Positions 43,210 to 55,690 of a stretch of 64,000 bases of DNA are shown piece by piece. Position 1 is the first letter of the stretch, and the number at the start of each line of letters is the position of its first letter. This DNA comes from Cyclaneusma minus. Lineage: Eukaryota; Ascomycota; Leotiomycetes; Marthamycetales; Marthamycetaceae. The notes beneath the pieces are model-generated. The model did no database searches. It was not told where the DNA came from and saw only the letters and a list, made by a program, of their open reading frames with translations. The position numbers were made by a program, and so were the translations under genes. Location: NCBI GenBank assembly GCA_037179335.1, contig JAKZHN010000063.1, positions 1 to 64,000 of the forward strand, in the 5' to 3' direction.

Positions 43210-44041
43210 GCTTTTGGAAGAATGTTGTAAAGCAATGGACCAGGTGAAGCGGTCGGGAAAAGATGGCGGAGGTTGGTGTTTTTAGGTGTCCCGGTGGGGA
43301 TGAGAATGGATGATTATCCAAGAGATCAAAGAATGGATCAAATGAGTGGCTGTAGCAATGTGGGAGCAGGGAGAGTGAGGGATGGCGAGAGAGCGAAGTG
43401 GGCGCGGTCAGCAGAAATGTCATGTTGCTGCAGCCTTGTAGATCCTGCCTTCTCCGATTGCCGCTTAGTCACGCGACCCCGAAAATCCAGTTACCAGGCG
43501 CGGCTGCCCGGCAACGAACTCCCCACTCTGGACCCTGAACCAAGCTCGCGGTGATTGAACTTTCTTCCGTGTGACGCACTTCCAAACTTTACTTGACTTC
43601 AATCCTCTTCGCTTGGATCCTCCTGTTGTCATCTGTCTCATACGTTTCTTTCAAATTGCAAAGACTTAAAAGTGTATAGCAACTATCACTTGTCTAGTCG
43701 GAGCAAACCCCTGAAGCAACCCGTTCCCCCATGCATGCAAGCGGTCCATGGGTTGACGCTCACGATCCAACAAGCATTTTGAGCCGCAAAGACTAACATA
43801 ACGGGATCTTACCTTTGGATGCCCAGAAAATTCCTACATCGACTTGGAAACATCTGTTTACAAACAGTGAATCTCGTCTCTAGATCTCCCTCACTTCAAC
43901 ATCTTCCTGTCAATGCGACTCTGAATATTACAAGGGACTGAGGAGATCCTCAAAAACTCGGGGTATTCCAAATAGCTGTGATTTGGATACTGGGGACTAC
44001 CAGCTGTATCCAGCCTTTTCCGTCCTACTGTATCATAGGCC
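43210..44041. other. Intergenic with dispersed repeat traces
   Basis: No gene is supported. Positions 43,920-43,990 read GAATATTACAAGGGACTGAG and GGGGTATTCCAAATAGCTGT, related to the repeat clusters at 10.7 and 28.6 kb. Confidence 0.45.
43920..43990. repeat. Dispersed repeat, cluster D (degenerate)
   Basis: Two to three units with GAATATTAC and GGTATTCC cores lie beside the stop codon of the gene that ends at 44,042. Confidence 0.45.
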
Positions 44042-45361
44042 TCATCGCTCGTACGTACGATGCTCGAATTCCCCTCCATCGTCCCTTTCGCGAAAGTTCC
44101 ACTCGTCCAAAAATATCGCCTGCAACTCCTTCGCCGCTACAGATCTTGCTTCTGTGCCGACAGCCGCCTCCTCCTCCTCCTCATCCATATCGCCATCAGT
44201 GAAGAGTCTCTCCGGGAGACTCAACTTCTCCCCAAAAGCAGAGTCCGCCACCAATTTTCTCAAAAGAGACATACGCAGATACTTTCCAGGCATAGTCCAC
44301 AACTCCCCCTTTTCACACCTCTCATGCAACTCCCGCCAACCCGGCCAATTCTCCTCCTTCGCCTTGACCATGCACACCCAATAATGCAGGTACAAGTAAG
44401 GTAACGAAGGGCGGCAATCATTCTGAAACTTCAACTCCCTTCCATCAATATCACCAAACGTCTCCTCAATACCCGAACCCCTACCCGTCGATTGGTACTC
44501 TCTTAGTCTCTCATCCACAAGCAGAACCTTCAGCCCAAAAGCCCCTCCATCCTTCTCCACAGGCACCAGACAAAACAAATGAAGACCAAAACTTTGCTGA
44601 AGGTGATCTTCCATTGGAATACCATTCCCCACCCCCCACATGTGCTCCCATCCATCGCCACCAAACAAGCATCCCATAGTTTCACAACCAATTCTATACG
44701 GCACTATATGCGCCGTCCCCATATCCCCATACCTCACATAACGTGCGAAAATCGGCTCCCAGATCTCATGTTTCGTCTGCCAGTCAGGCGTATAATAGCA
44801 ATAAACACTATTTTCCCACAATTCCCTTTCCCTCTCAGCATCGACTTTGTTGAGAAAAAGCAGCGAGTCGAGAACTCTCAGAAACGGTCGTCCTTCCGGT
44901 AAAGTCATATCTCTATGCAAACACTCGACCGCACGTAACAGCCTCTGTCGTCCACGCCCAGGCAAAAACGCAACATTGCCTGCTACAATCCTGCGGCATT
45001 TCGCCCTTGAGTTGTTCATAGCGGCCCAGAAATCTCTCTCCCTAATACTCCCCACTTCCCTATTCTCCACCATGAATTTCTGGTATTCCAAATGCCAGCG
45101 CAGTATGAAATTTCGATGTTTTTCGACGGTGGCGAGGAAGTAGTCTGCCATTGCGTGCTTCGATTGTGGGGGAGCTTGCATGATTGCTTCCATTTTGTCT
45201 TTTAGGGATTTCAAGAGGCCTTCATGGGTTCGTAGTTTGGGACGCACCATGATAGAATGATAGGTTGAGCGGAGGGCGGGGGGAAGATCGACGTCCCAGG
45301 GATAGTTGTAAGCTGGGGATATGGCTGTGAAGTGGTCTTCGATGCTGAGAATGTCGGCCAT
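44042..45361 (-). CDS. HNH_2-like fungal protein (439 aa)
   Basis: This is an intronless frame with good codon regularity. Around residues 215-285 it reads YTPDWQTKHE...TAHIVPYRIG...WEHMWGVGNGIPMEDHLQQSF followed by GLHLFCLVPV. The AHI-P, W, NGI and H...F..F.L.P spacing is that of fungal HNH_2 (PF13391-like) domains, whose biological roles are mostly unknown. The usual C-x2-C zinc pair before AHI is not evident, so nuclease activity is doubtful. The N-terminal 200 residues are helical and charged; a run of Glu lies near residue 405. A short Ser-Ile-Glu-Asp start and the ATG at 45,361 look sound. Confidence 0.6.
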   Translation of the reverse strand: MADILSIEDHFTAISPAYNYPWDVDLPPALRSTYHSIMVRPKLRTHEGLLKSLKDKMEAIMQAPPQSKHAMADYFLATVEKHRNFILRWHLEYQKFMVENREVGSIRERDFWAAMNNSRAKCRRIVAGNVAFLPGRGRQRLLRAVECLHRDMTLPEGRPFLRVLDSLLFLNKVDAERERELWENSVYCYYTPDWQTKHEIWEPIFARYVRYGDMGTAHIVPYRIGCETMGCLFGGDGWEHMWGVGNGIPMEDHLQQSFGLHLFCLVPVEKDGGAFGLKVLLVDERLREYQSTGRGSGIEETFGDIDGRELKFQNDCRPSLPYLYLHYWVCMVKAKEENWPGWRELHERCEKGELWTMPGKYLRMSLLRKLVADSAFGEKLSLPERLFTDGDMDEEEEEAAVGTEARSVAAKELQAIFLDEWNFRERDDGGEFEHRTYER

Positions 45362-46076
45362 GGTTTTCTGGGGGTGGGTGCGAAATTTGGGTGGAGAGAA
45401 CGATTGAGTGGAAATAGTTCAAGTGATTGAATCGTCGAAACAAAATTGTTGTCTTGAGAATTTCGCGGTCGATGGGGTTTGGCGGTTCGAAGCAGGAAGA
45501 GGAAGGGGGAAAGAAGAGGAAAAGATCAATCTGATCCCCTTTTATTTCAGTTGCAGCAGGCAGCTCCAGAGTGTCCCGAATCACTCGGGCTAAGAAGAAA
45601 GAAAAACCATGGACCATGGTTGAGAAACCATGAACCATGGTGGAGAAGTACCGTGAGCCGCAGAGACCAATCCAACAAACCATAGTACAAGAACATATGG
45701 ATACCCAAGACACCAAGATAGGCCACGTTTTCAAATTTCAACTCATAACAGGCCTGCATTTTGCAGTTGCTGTGAGACGGAAAAGCCTCTGCTGTCTGAA
45801 AATCGTATCCTTCTCATTCGTACCGTCGTAAAACCCTATGTAGCGATGTAGTTGTTATGTAAGTCAACGCCAGCGCCCTCCATGTATTCCCTATCCCGCC
45901 CGTTTCCCAGTCTTAATCGCGCCTCAGTAAAACGCCATATGCAATGAACCTAGCCACGCAATATAACCAAGTCATACCTCCCAGTCTCCCGGTCTCCGAT
46001 ATCCACATCCTTGATCCAGTATCCACAGCCGCTCGCCGAGTCGCCAGTACCCAGCCCTCCCTGAAGAACGCGAGCC
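45362..46076. other. Intergenic
   Basis: There is no gene. A short repeat of ACCATGG words (45,604-45,645, four copies within about 40 bp) is the only structure. ORFs of 60-70 codons here are shadows. Confidence 0.45.
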
Positions 46077-48736
46077 CTACAGCTTCGACCGTACAGCCTC
46101 CAATCGAAACTTTACATCCTTCAGCACCTTCGTACTCGGCTTCCACTCATCGAACTGCCCCAACAAGTCCGCACTCTCCTGGCTTAGCTCTGTCTTCACC
46201 ACATCTTCTTCCAGCAAGCCGCGGATACTCCATGGTAGCATGTATGGATTGGGGTTTGTGGGGATTTCGTAGCGTTGGACGTGTAGCGGGACGTCGCCCA
46301 TGGAGGTGCTTTCGAGGGCGAATTCAATTGCCAGGCTGAGTTTTCGTTAGATCGCTTTGATATTTATCGAAGAAGTGAGGCATTGGGTGACGGGGGAGAG
46401 CGGGGGATGGCATGAAGAAAAAGGGGCCAGGGGAAGCATCAGGTCAGACGTACTCATAGACTTGAAGGTCGTGATAAAGGCTGGAGTGGCCTTCGCCGGT
46501 GTATAAGCTGCCAGCCAAAGGAGCGGAGAGCTCGCGGATCAGGCCGTGGTCGGAAACACCCAGATTTCGCAGTTTGAGGGCGAAGCCGACCAGGTGGGCG
46601 ATAAAATCAGGGGCGTGGATGCGGCCGTCCACGAAGACGGCGCGGAAGATGTAGGGGTGGTTGACAGTTGAGAAAATTGAGGACTCGAGAGAAACCAGTT
46701 GGTCGTCGATGCTCCCACAATAGGTGATACGGACGCCGAATTTGGTGGCCGCTCGCAAGGACGCTATGTACTTCTGAGAGACCTCAGAGTCAGGATAGGC
46801 GAAGTCAAATAGTTCGGCCGCGGAGCCTGTGAGAAACTTGGACTTGTAGTCGGCAAAAGGGCCTAGAGACACTCCTGCCATAGCACAAACTCCGATTCGA
46901 GCCGAGTTTACCACGCCAAACTCGATCAGCTTTGCCACCAGCATCATGGATACAGGAACTCCCTGCGAATGGCAGGCTATTAGGATGAAGTCGGCATTGC
47001 GAACGTGATCAATCCAGTTCAGAAGCAGCCTCCATAAATTCTCCACCCTCTCGCTAATCTTGCCTTCTCCTTCCAGAGCAACCTTCTCAACCTCGATATC
47101 AATGTCTGGCTGGTTTTTCTCTGCCCACTTTTTGATACTTGTTGCGGCATGATTGGCAAACCGAATTGATGTCCCAGTAGGCTGTCCAATGACTGTGCGA
47201 AGGTAAGTAGCGGGAAAGAGTCCGTGTACTCCTATTGCCACGGCCTTCTTGATTCTGGGTCTTTCTTCGCTGATGTGTACGTGTCGGGGTGGCGGTTGAT
47301 GGCTACGCAAAAGCATTCTAGCTAATTGTTGGATGATTGAGGGGTTTTCCACTAGATGGTAAGTACTCCTGAATGAAGGTAGCAAAAGGTTGGGAGGTAG
47401 GGGTTTTGAAGGAGCCGGACTTGATGTGGGAGTATATCCCGTGAGTGTCTTTGATCTGCCCCTCTTGGCTGGCTCTGGTTGTTGTTCTTCGGGGACCGTT
47501 GCGGGCTTGGGAGCATCCTGAGATGTGTCACCTGCGATTGCAATTTCTCCTGTCTCTTTCGAATCTTTGGTTTCCCTTGACCAGAACGCCCAACTCGAAT
47601 TAGATCCGGAGTCGGTGACTTTGTGGGAAATTTGGGGTTCGTCTGGCATGGTATCATCCGGCTTGGATTCATCCGGCTTCACTTCAGGTACTATAGCCTG
47701 AGTTTCCTCGGCTTCTGGCAGCGTCGTCGTGCTGCCGAGGGGCCATATCCCGAACCAAGTATTGCGTCGATGGTGACCAGCAGCAACAGACCTGACGGAC
47801 TCAGAGGTAGCGGCGGGTCCTGGAGCAGGACCTGATTGTTCGTCTGCGGGCTTTTGATCGGTATTCTTGTTTTCAACGGTTTTGCTGTCCGTGATCTTTT
47901 TGTCCGTAGACTTCTTGTCCGTAGTTTTACTTTCGGCAGGTGGTGCCTCACTCGCTGCCTCCACTGGCTCTGCCACTTGCGGAGCTGATGCAAACGACTC
48001 TCCACTAGAGTCACGGACTATATCGCGAAGTACTGGCTTTCCCAGCCAGCCTAGCCATGTCGAAGACCTACGTCGTTGATGCTCACAAGGTTCTTTATTC
48101 CCCGCCGCGGGACCTGTAGATGCAGTATCTTCTGATTCCCGTGTGTCCGCCGGAGCTTCATCTGCTGGAGCGTCGGGTTTCTTTGTAGATTCGGTATCGG
48201 TATTCCCGTTTTCAACAGCAGGTGCTGTTTTTGACTTGTCCTTAGGGTCGGCCTCTGACTGATTCAGTCCCAGTTTACTTCTGCTCGTCCGGACAGAACT
48301 TGGCCTGGATGAGGCGGAGCTATCGGCTGATCGAGAGTCAAATCGCGAGAGGTCGACAGTAGAGGAGCCATCGTTCTTAGGTTTGTCGGCGAGAATGGAT
48401 TCGCGGGCCACCGAAGTTGAGGCTCTAGATTTCTGTAGACGGGGCCATGTGCCGCCATCCCAGCCACGGATAGATGATCTCTACAACACAGCAATCAGCT
48501 TTTGAGGTTGAAGCTGGGACGGCAGAAAGTACCTTGGACAGTTTATTATCTTCAGACTTCAGCTTCTTTGCGTCCTTGGCGTCTTTTGGCGCAGCGGAGT
48601 CGTCTCGTGAACGCTTCATCTCGGGCGAGTCATTGTTGTCTGCTTCAGGCTGGTCATCGGTCGTCTTCGCGTCGGCAGCAGGCTGGGGAGCCGGCTGAGC
48701 CTTTTCAGCCTTCTTCTTTTGCTTCCTGGAGCCCAT
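46077..48736 (-). CDS. Alpha/beta-hydrolase-fold protein, YML020W-like (829 aa)
   Basis: Exons 48,736-48,533, 48,480-46,454 and 46,335-46,077 join in phase. Residues 1-400 are low-complexity: a Lys/Ala start, then Thr/Lys/Ser repeats (SKTTDKKSTDKKITD) with two WLGWLG / FGIWPLG hydrophobic motifs. From about 440 a folded domain appears: AVAIGVHGLFPATYL, KFANHA-like segment, FILIACHSQGVPVSMM near 565-578 (a nucleophile-elbow C-H-S-Q-G), VSLGPFADYK, and YCGSIDDQLV, a likely acid position, then RIHAPDF with a possible catalytic His. It resembles yeast YML020W, whose function is unknown. It is probably a membrane-associated serine hydrolase. It diverges from RRP5. Confidence 0.7.
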
Positions 48737-49616
48737 TTAAGTCGGTATCTGGCATAGAAGAGTCAAGTTTCTTGATTTTACGGGGTGGTGGGCTGGGGCA
48801 AAAAGACTACTTGAGGTAGACTGGTAGTTGATTCGGTACCGTCGATCTGCATCTCACATGCACGTCTGCCTTCGTACCCCACGGGCCAGATCCCTCTGAC
48901 GTATGTGTCAGCGGTGGAGACGTCCGTTTTTAGTACATGTACTGAGCGATTAAAGTGTTTGAAAGCTGGATGCATTTCTGCCATCGTCAGTAATTCTTTT
49001 GGAAATAATGCCACGCTTTTGTTAAATGTGTCACGAATTTACTTTTTGAGCTGTTCCAGATTGGCCAATATCCCCAGACCCTTGCACACCCATGAAAGCG
49101 TCCAAAGGAACAATAGGAAGCTTTGTTAAGCAAATGTACATTGGAAAATGAGTTTACACAGCCAAAGAGCGGTTGAAAGTAGAAGTCGGTTTGGCACTAT
49201 TTATTTTCCAAATGAAATAGGCTTGATGGCCCAAAATGGAGTCGAGGTAGGAAACGGGCCAAGTGTAGGTCGAATAGGGGTACTTGACACGGCAAGATCC
49301 TTCCAAAGACTCGCCATAGTAGTGCATGAGACTGGCCTCCAGAACTCAGGTCGTTTCTGTTGTTTCGCTGGTCACCGCAACAGTTTGTGAAGGTGATAGC
49401 GCGCGGATGCGATTTCAAGAAAGCTCAGCGCCGCTGTTAGGCTGTGGCGTTCCGACTGCCGATCGCAGGCTAAGTGGCTAGTGCTCGAGAACCCCCCACC
49501 ACCAGGATAAAAGTTTGGCCGACTGAACTTATCGAAAATTATTCTGAAGCAAAAAGTAAAAGTATCGCCTCGGATCTGCGCCATTGCCATCTTGTCGCCG
49601 ACCAACATCAAACATC
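48737..49616. promoter_or_regulatory. Divergent promoter region, hydrolase / RRP5
   Basis: This 880-bp gap lies between two divergent starts. No site stands out, and the ORFs here (73-105 codons) overlap the leaders on both strands. Confidence 0.4.
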
Positions 49617-52600
49617 ATGTCTGCGGTCAAGAGAAAGAATGCGCCGAGCAATGACTCGTTCATGCGCTCCAAGAAGACCGACAATTCCGATGCGCGACCC
49701 TCGAAGAAAGCACGACAAGAGGCTCCCGATGCAAAGGCCGACAGACCAAATGTTCCTCAGAAACTGACCCAGAACTCCAAGATTCAGAAGCCGAAGGAGG
49801 AAGAGGTTGCATTTCCTCGAGGAGGCGCAAGTGTTTTGACGCCGCTGGAACACAAGCAGATCCAGATCGAGGCCACCCGCGATGTCCTTTTCGAACAGGA
49901 AAATGCTGCGAAATCGAAGGAGCCATCTAAGAAATCCAAGAGCAAGAAGAAGGGAAAGAACACTGTCGAAGAGGCGGACCCCGAGGATGCAATCAAAATT
50001 GAAAGTCTCAGTTACAAGGTGTGTTATCCTCTGATGCTTTGTTATGGGACAAAACTAATTGACGTCTCAGCGAATACTCCCCGGATCCATGGTGCTCGGT
50101 CAAGTCTCCAGAATTAACGCTCACGACGTAACCCTGACTCTGCCAAACAATCTCGTGGGATACGTTCCGATCACAGCCATCTCCGACAAATTCACATCGA
50201 GAGTGGAAGCCTTGCTGGCTGAAGAAGACAGCGAGGAGGACGACGCCGAAGATGACGAGGAGAAATCCAAGGACGATGTCGATCTCGAATCCATGTTCAC
50301 CGTGGGCCAATATCTACGTGCCTATGTTGTATCCACTCACGACGAACCGTCCTCGGGCGTCGGGTCTGGAAAGCGGAGAATTGAGCTCTCACTTCACCCC
50401 GAGCTTACGAATTCCGGTCTTTCGAGCAACGAACTGGTTGTCAACAACATATTTATGGCATCCGTCGTCAGTGTCGAAGATCACGGTCTCGTCATGGACC
50501 TTGGATTGAAGGACAAGTCGATCAAGGGATTCATGTCTTCCAAGGAAGTCGGTTTCGACGTTAACGCTGCTGAAGTACCCGAAGGAGCTGTATTCATGTG
50601 TATCATTACGGGCCTGAGTAGCAACGGCAAGATCGTCAAGCTGTCTGCGGACAAACAGAAACTCGGAAACCTGAAGAAGACGAACTTCCTAGCTTCGGCG
50701 CCTACCATTGATGCATTCCTTCCTGGAACAGCTGCGGAGGTCCTCATATCAGATGTCACGAATAAGGGCATCATTGGAAAAGTCATGGGGAGTCTTGATG
50801 TGACGGCAGACTTGTTACATTCTGGAATTGGCCAAGGTGGCAAGGAACTGGAGAAACGACTCAAGATTGGAAGCAAAATCAAGTGCAGAATCGTCTGCAC
50901 GTTTCCCAACAGCGAGCCTCGCAAACTGGGAGTGTCCCTGCTGGAGCATGTCTTGACATTGACTCCAAAGCAGGTACCAAACGAAGGCCAGAAGGTGGAC
51001 CCCTTGTCCGTGCTTCCTCTGTCCAAGATTATTGAAGAAGTTACCGTTTGCAAGGTGGTTCCATCTCTCGGACTTTTCGTTGATGTCGGTGTCAAGGGTG
51101 TTTCTGGTTTTGTTCACATCTCGCGAGTCCAGGATACCAAGATCGAATCTTTAGGCGAGAACGAAGGCCCTTACAAACTGGATTCCGTCCATCGTGGTCG
51201 GGTTGTTGGCTACAACTCTGTTGACGGCATCTATCTTCTTTCACTTGAGAAGAAGGTCCTCGAACAGCCCTTCCTCCGTGTTGAGGACGTCGAGGTCGGC
51301 GCAATTGTCAAGGGCACGGTGGAGAAGCTGATAGTCAACAAATCTGGCATTGGCGGACTGCTAGTCAACATTGCCGATGGTATCAGCGGACTCGTGCCAG
51401 AAACCCATCTAGCTGACATACAACTGCTTCATCCGGAAAAGAAGTTCAAACCAGGCACGTCGGTTAAGGCCAGAGTATTGTCGGTGGATCCTGAGAAAAG
51501 ACAAATTCGCTTGACCCTGAAGAAGACTCTGGTCAATGCTGAGGCAGCACCGTTCAAGTCCTACGCCGAAATCTCGCCTGGCATGCAAAGCCCCGGAACC
51601 ATCGTCAACATTGTCAATTCCGGTGCCGTGATTCAGTTCTACGGGCCGGTCCGCGGTTTCCTTCCAGTTTCTCAGATGAGCGAGGCTTTTATTGAAGACC
51701 CGCGTCAGCACTTCAGAAACGGTCAGGTCGTTAACGTCAATGTGCTGGATGTGGATCCGGAAAGTGGACGCATGACAGTTTCTTGCAAAGATCCGTCAGC
51801 CTTTGGACCTGAGCAAAAGAAAGCATTGGAATCTCTCAAAATTGGTGGGCTTGTCTCTGCTAAGGTCACGGAAAAGTCGAGCGGTGATATTTCACTTGAA
51901 CTCACCGGTTCCAACCTACGAGCAACCTTGCCTGTTGGTCACCTCACCGACGGATCTGAGACTAAGAATACCAGCGCCTTGAAGACTATTCGAGTCGGAC
52001 AGACGTTAAACGACCTTCTGGTCCTGGAGAAACGTGAAAACCAGCGGGTTATCATTTTAACCAAGAAGCCAAGTTTGCTGAAGGCTGCAAAATTACAGAC
52101 CCTGATACGGGACTTTGGCGATGTCAAGGAAAACCGAGTGGTACATGGTTTTGTCCAGAATATCACACTATCTTCGGTTTTCGTGGGATTCGGAGGCTCT
52201 GTGACTGGTCTCCTTCCAAAAGCCAAACTTTCGGACGAGGCTCTGAGCTTGCCAGATTTTGGTCTCCGCCGTCTGCAGTCACTGACTGTCAAGGTCATTT
52301 CAGTGGATCATGACTTGCGACGATTTGTCTTGTCCGCTCGCGATGTCAACGTATCCGCATCTGAATCGGAAGTTCAGCAACCACAAGCATCGTCTGCTGG
52401 ACCCGGGCTTGCTGCCGTCAAACCTGTTGATGCAGCGATATCTTCCACGGCAGACCTGGCTCCAGGGAAATTGACGAGTGCAAAGATTACATCTGTCAAG
52501 GAAACCCAGATCAATGTGCAGCTTGCCGAGAACATCAGCGGTCGAGTGGACGTATCTCAGGTCTTCGACAAATGGGAAGATATCAAGGATCGCAAGCATC

Positions 52601-55164
52601 CACTGCAGAAGTTTAGCAAAGACCAAGTTATTCAGGTTCGAGTACTTGGTGTTCACGACGCCCGTAACCACCGCTTCCTACCGATCACTCACCGCGCTGG
52701 TAAAAACGTGGTCTTCGAACTCTCCGCAAAGCCAAGTGATCTTGAGGACGCCGATCGACCAGTACTCAGTCTCGATAAGCTCAAGGTTGACTCGGAATGG
52801 GTCGCATTTGTCAACAATGTTGGTGAAGACTGTCTCTGGGTCAACCTTGGACCTAATGTTCGCGGACGAATCGCTGCGTTGGATGTCACCGATGATGTTT
52901 CTCTACTACAGAGGCTAGAAGAGAGCTTCCCTGTGGGATCAGCACTTCGAGTACGAGTCAAGGGTGTTGATATCATGAATAACAAGTTAGATCTTACAGC
53001 AAGACGTGCTACCACAACCGCCAAGATTACCCTCGAGAGCTTGACGAAAGGATCCGTCTTGCCCGGGAAAGTTACAAAAGCAACCGAGAGACAAATATTG
53101 GTCCAGCTTACCCCAGAAATAGCTGGAGCTGTCAATCTTCCTGACTTTTCAGACGACTTCGATAAAGTTGACACTACGAAGTACAACAAGAACGACATCG
53201 TTCGAGTCTGCATTACTGATATCGATGTTCCCAACAAGAAAGTCCGACTCTCTACTCGACCTTCCCGCGTGCTCAATTCTTCTCTGCCTGTCACAGACCC
53301 TGAGATTTTATCGTTGTCTCAACTGAATAAGAACGACGTAGTCCGGGGTTTCGTCAAGCAAGTTTCGGACAAGGGCTTGTTCATTCACTTGGGAGGAGAC
53401 GTCACTGCCTATGTACGAATTTCTGACATCTCCGACTCTTACATTAAGGAGTGGAAGGAGAAGTTCGAGGTTGGTCAGCTAGTCAAGGGCAAGGTCATTC
53501 TCGTTGATACCGCTACAAACCATTTGCAACTCAGCTTGAAGGCCTCTGTCCTCGACAAGAACTACGTCGCACCACTCACATTCAATGACCTCGAGGTTGG
53601 CCAAATTGTTACCGGTAAGGTACGCAAGGTAGAAGACTTTGGTGTTTTCATTGTCATCGACAACTCACAAAACGTGAGTGGCTTGTGCCATATGAGCCAG
53701 ATGTCAGAGAAGCGTGTGAACAATGTGAAGGAGCTCTACGGTGAAGGGGATGCGGTCAAAGCAAAGGTGCTCAAGCTCGATACTGAGAAGAGACGGATCA
53801 ACCTTGGTATGAAAGCATCATACTTTGGAGATGCAGGGGAAAGTGATGAGGAGAGTGAGGATGATGATGCCGACGGAATGGAAGGTGTTGTTCTCGAGGG
53901 TGCAGAAAGCAGCGACGAGGAAGACGACGAGGACGGCGGAGTTGATTTGGACGACGCAGAAAGCTCGGATGAGGATGCTGCCGAAGAGGAGGACCGGGAT
54001 TCCGACGAGGAGATGGAAGACGCCCCTGCACCAGCTTCCACGGCACCTGGTCTCTCAACCGGTGGCTTCAACTGGTCCGGCGACATCGACGAAGCCTCGG
54101 ACGGCAACTCCTCTGCTGAAGAGGACCTTGAGTCAGCACTTACCTCCAAAAAGGAAAAGAAGCGCAAGCGCAAGCCTGAAATCAAGATCGACAAGACCGG
54201 CGACCTTGACATCAATGGTCCCCAGACATCCAGCGACTTCGAGCGACTCTTGCTCGGACAGCCCGACTCCTCCCAGCTTTGGATTGAATACATGGCCTAC
54301 TACCTCAAGCTAGGCGAGATTCCCCAGGCACGTGATATCGCCGAGCGTGCCATCAAGACGATCAACATCCGTGAGGAAACCGACAAGATGAATATGTGGA
54401 TCGCACTGCTCAACTTGGAGAACGCCTACGGCACGGACGAGACGGTGGATGCGGTGTTCAAGCGCGCTTGCCAATACAACGACGATCAGGAAATCCATGA
54501 GCGTCTTGCCAGCATTTACATCCAGTCTGCCAAGCACGACGTAAGTCTTTCCCCGTTCCCCGAACATTTCCCCTGTCAATTTTTTCTTCCTTCGTCCCTC
54601 TCCTTTCTATGAATGTTTTCTTTACTAGAACGGAAAACTGATACAGCCATCATACAGAAAGCCGATACGCTCTTCCTAGCCATGACGAAGAAATACTCGC
54701 AATCACCCAACGTATGGTACAACTACTTCCACTTCCTCATGACCTCCGGAAACGACGTAGCGCGCGCCCGAACCGAGCTCTCTCGAGCTCTCCAAGCCTT
54801 GCCTGCGCACGAGCATCTCCCTCTCACACTGAAATTTGCCGCACTGGAGTTCAACACCGAAGCCGGATCAGCCGAGCGCGGTCGCACAATCTTCGAAGGG
54901 CTGTTGGATGCCATGCCCAAGAGGCTCGACATTTGGAACCAGCTGCTCGATTTGGAAATCAAGCATGGCGAGAAGGACAATGTGCGACGGCTGTTTGAGC
55001 GGGTGGCGAAGAAGAGCGATGTCAAGGCAAAGGGCATGTTGGCGTGGTTTAAGCGCTGGAGAGAGTGGGAGCAGAAGCAGGGTGATAAGAAGAGGGTTGA
55101 GATGGTGGAGGTGAGAGCGAAGGCGTGGGTCGAGGAGAAGAAGGGGAAGAGTGGTGATGAGTGA
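49617..55164 (+). CDS. RRP5: Rrp5, pre-rRNA processing factor (1,792 aa)
   Basis: Exons 49,617-50,018, 50,071-54,540 and 54,658-55,164 join in phase. The N-terminus is Lys-rich (nucleolar targeting). About a dozen S1 RNA-binding repeats follow, each with G-x-(V/I)-...-G...(V/I)-x2-G-x-(V/L)-P spacing (for example VLGQVSRINAHDVTL, GTIVNIVNSGAVIQFYGPVR, VTGKVRKVEDFGVFIVIDNS). An acidic linker covers about 1,390-1,450, then basic KKEKKRKRK. The last 300 residues are HAT/TPR helices (LWIEYMAYYLKLGEIPQARD, NVWYNYFHFLMTSGNDVARA). Rrp5 is needed for both 18S and 5.8S maturation in the nucleolus. The length fits the family (yeast about 1,730). Confidence 0.96.
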
Positions 55165-55604
55165 GGGAGGTTGTTAAATCCTACATAGGGGTGGCTTCTG
55201 ATAAATGTTCTTTTTGTGTGTAGATTTGTTGAGGGCTTGAGACTCGATGCATGGGTCTTTGGGTGTTTGGGTTGGGATGGGCTCTTGGTAGCGTACCTAG
55301 GCTTTAAAAAGTTTCTGTTTCTTGACTTGAGTGTGTAAGGTACCTTGCTGTGCCTGTGTTGAAGGGATGAAGGCTGGTTGCAGCCATGGTCATCTAGCAT
55401 AGCGACGATTAGAGTGATCAACACTTGAAGACACAAATTCAAAAGTTAAAGTAGAGGTTTGAGCAATTTTCTGATCTCATTCTCCTTGTATGGTCGTAAC
55501 TCGTACTAGACGTCGTCGCGTCAAGCAACTCCATGACCATGCTCCAAATCCAATGGCCTTTCTTGATCACTTGGAACTGCTTGTAATGACTAATGACCTC
55601 CCCT

Positions 55605-55690
55605 ATTAACCATTTAGAGTATTCAGAGTCACTTTTGAATATCTCTGATAGGTAGTGACGCACTTTCGATATTGGTAAATATTTGGAGTA
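55605..55690. repeat. Dispersed repeat, cluster E (degenerate)
   Basis: Units such as GTATTCAGAGTCACTTTTGA, ATATTGGTAAATATTTGGAG and AATATCTCTGATAGG resemble the ACTTGGAATATTC family, but with many changes. Confidence 0.4.
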
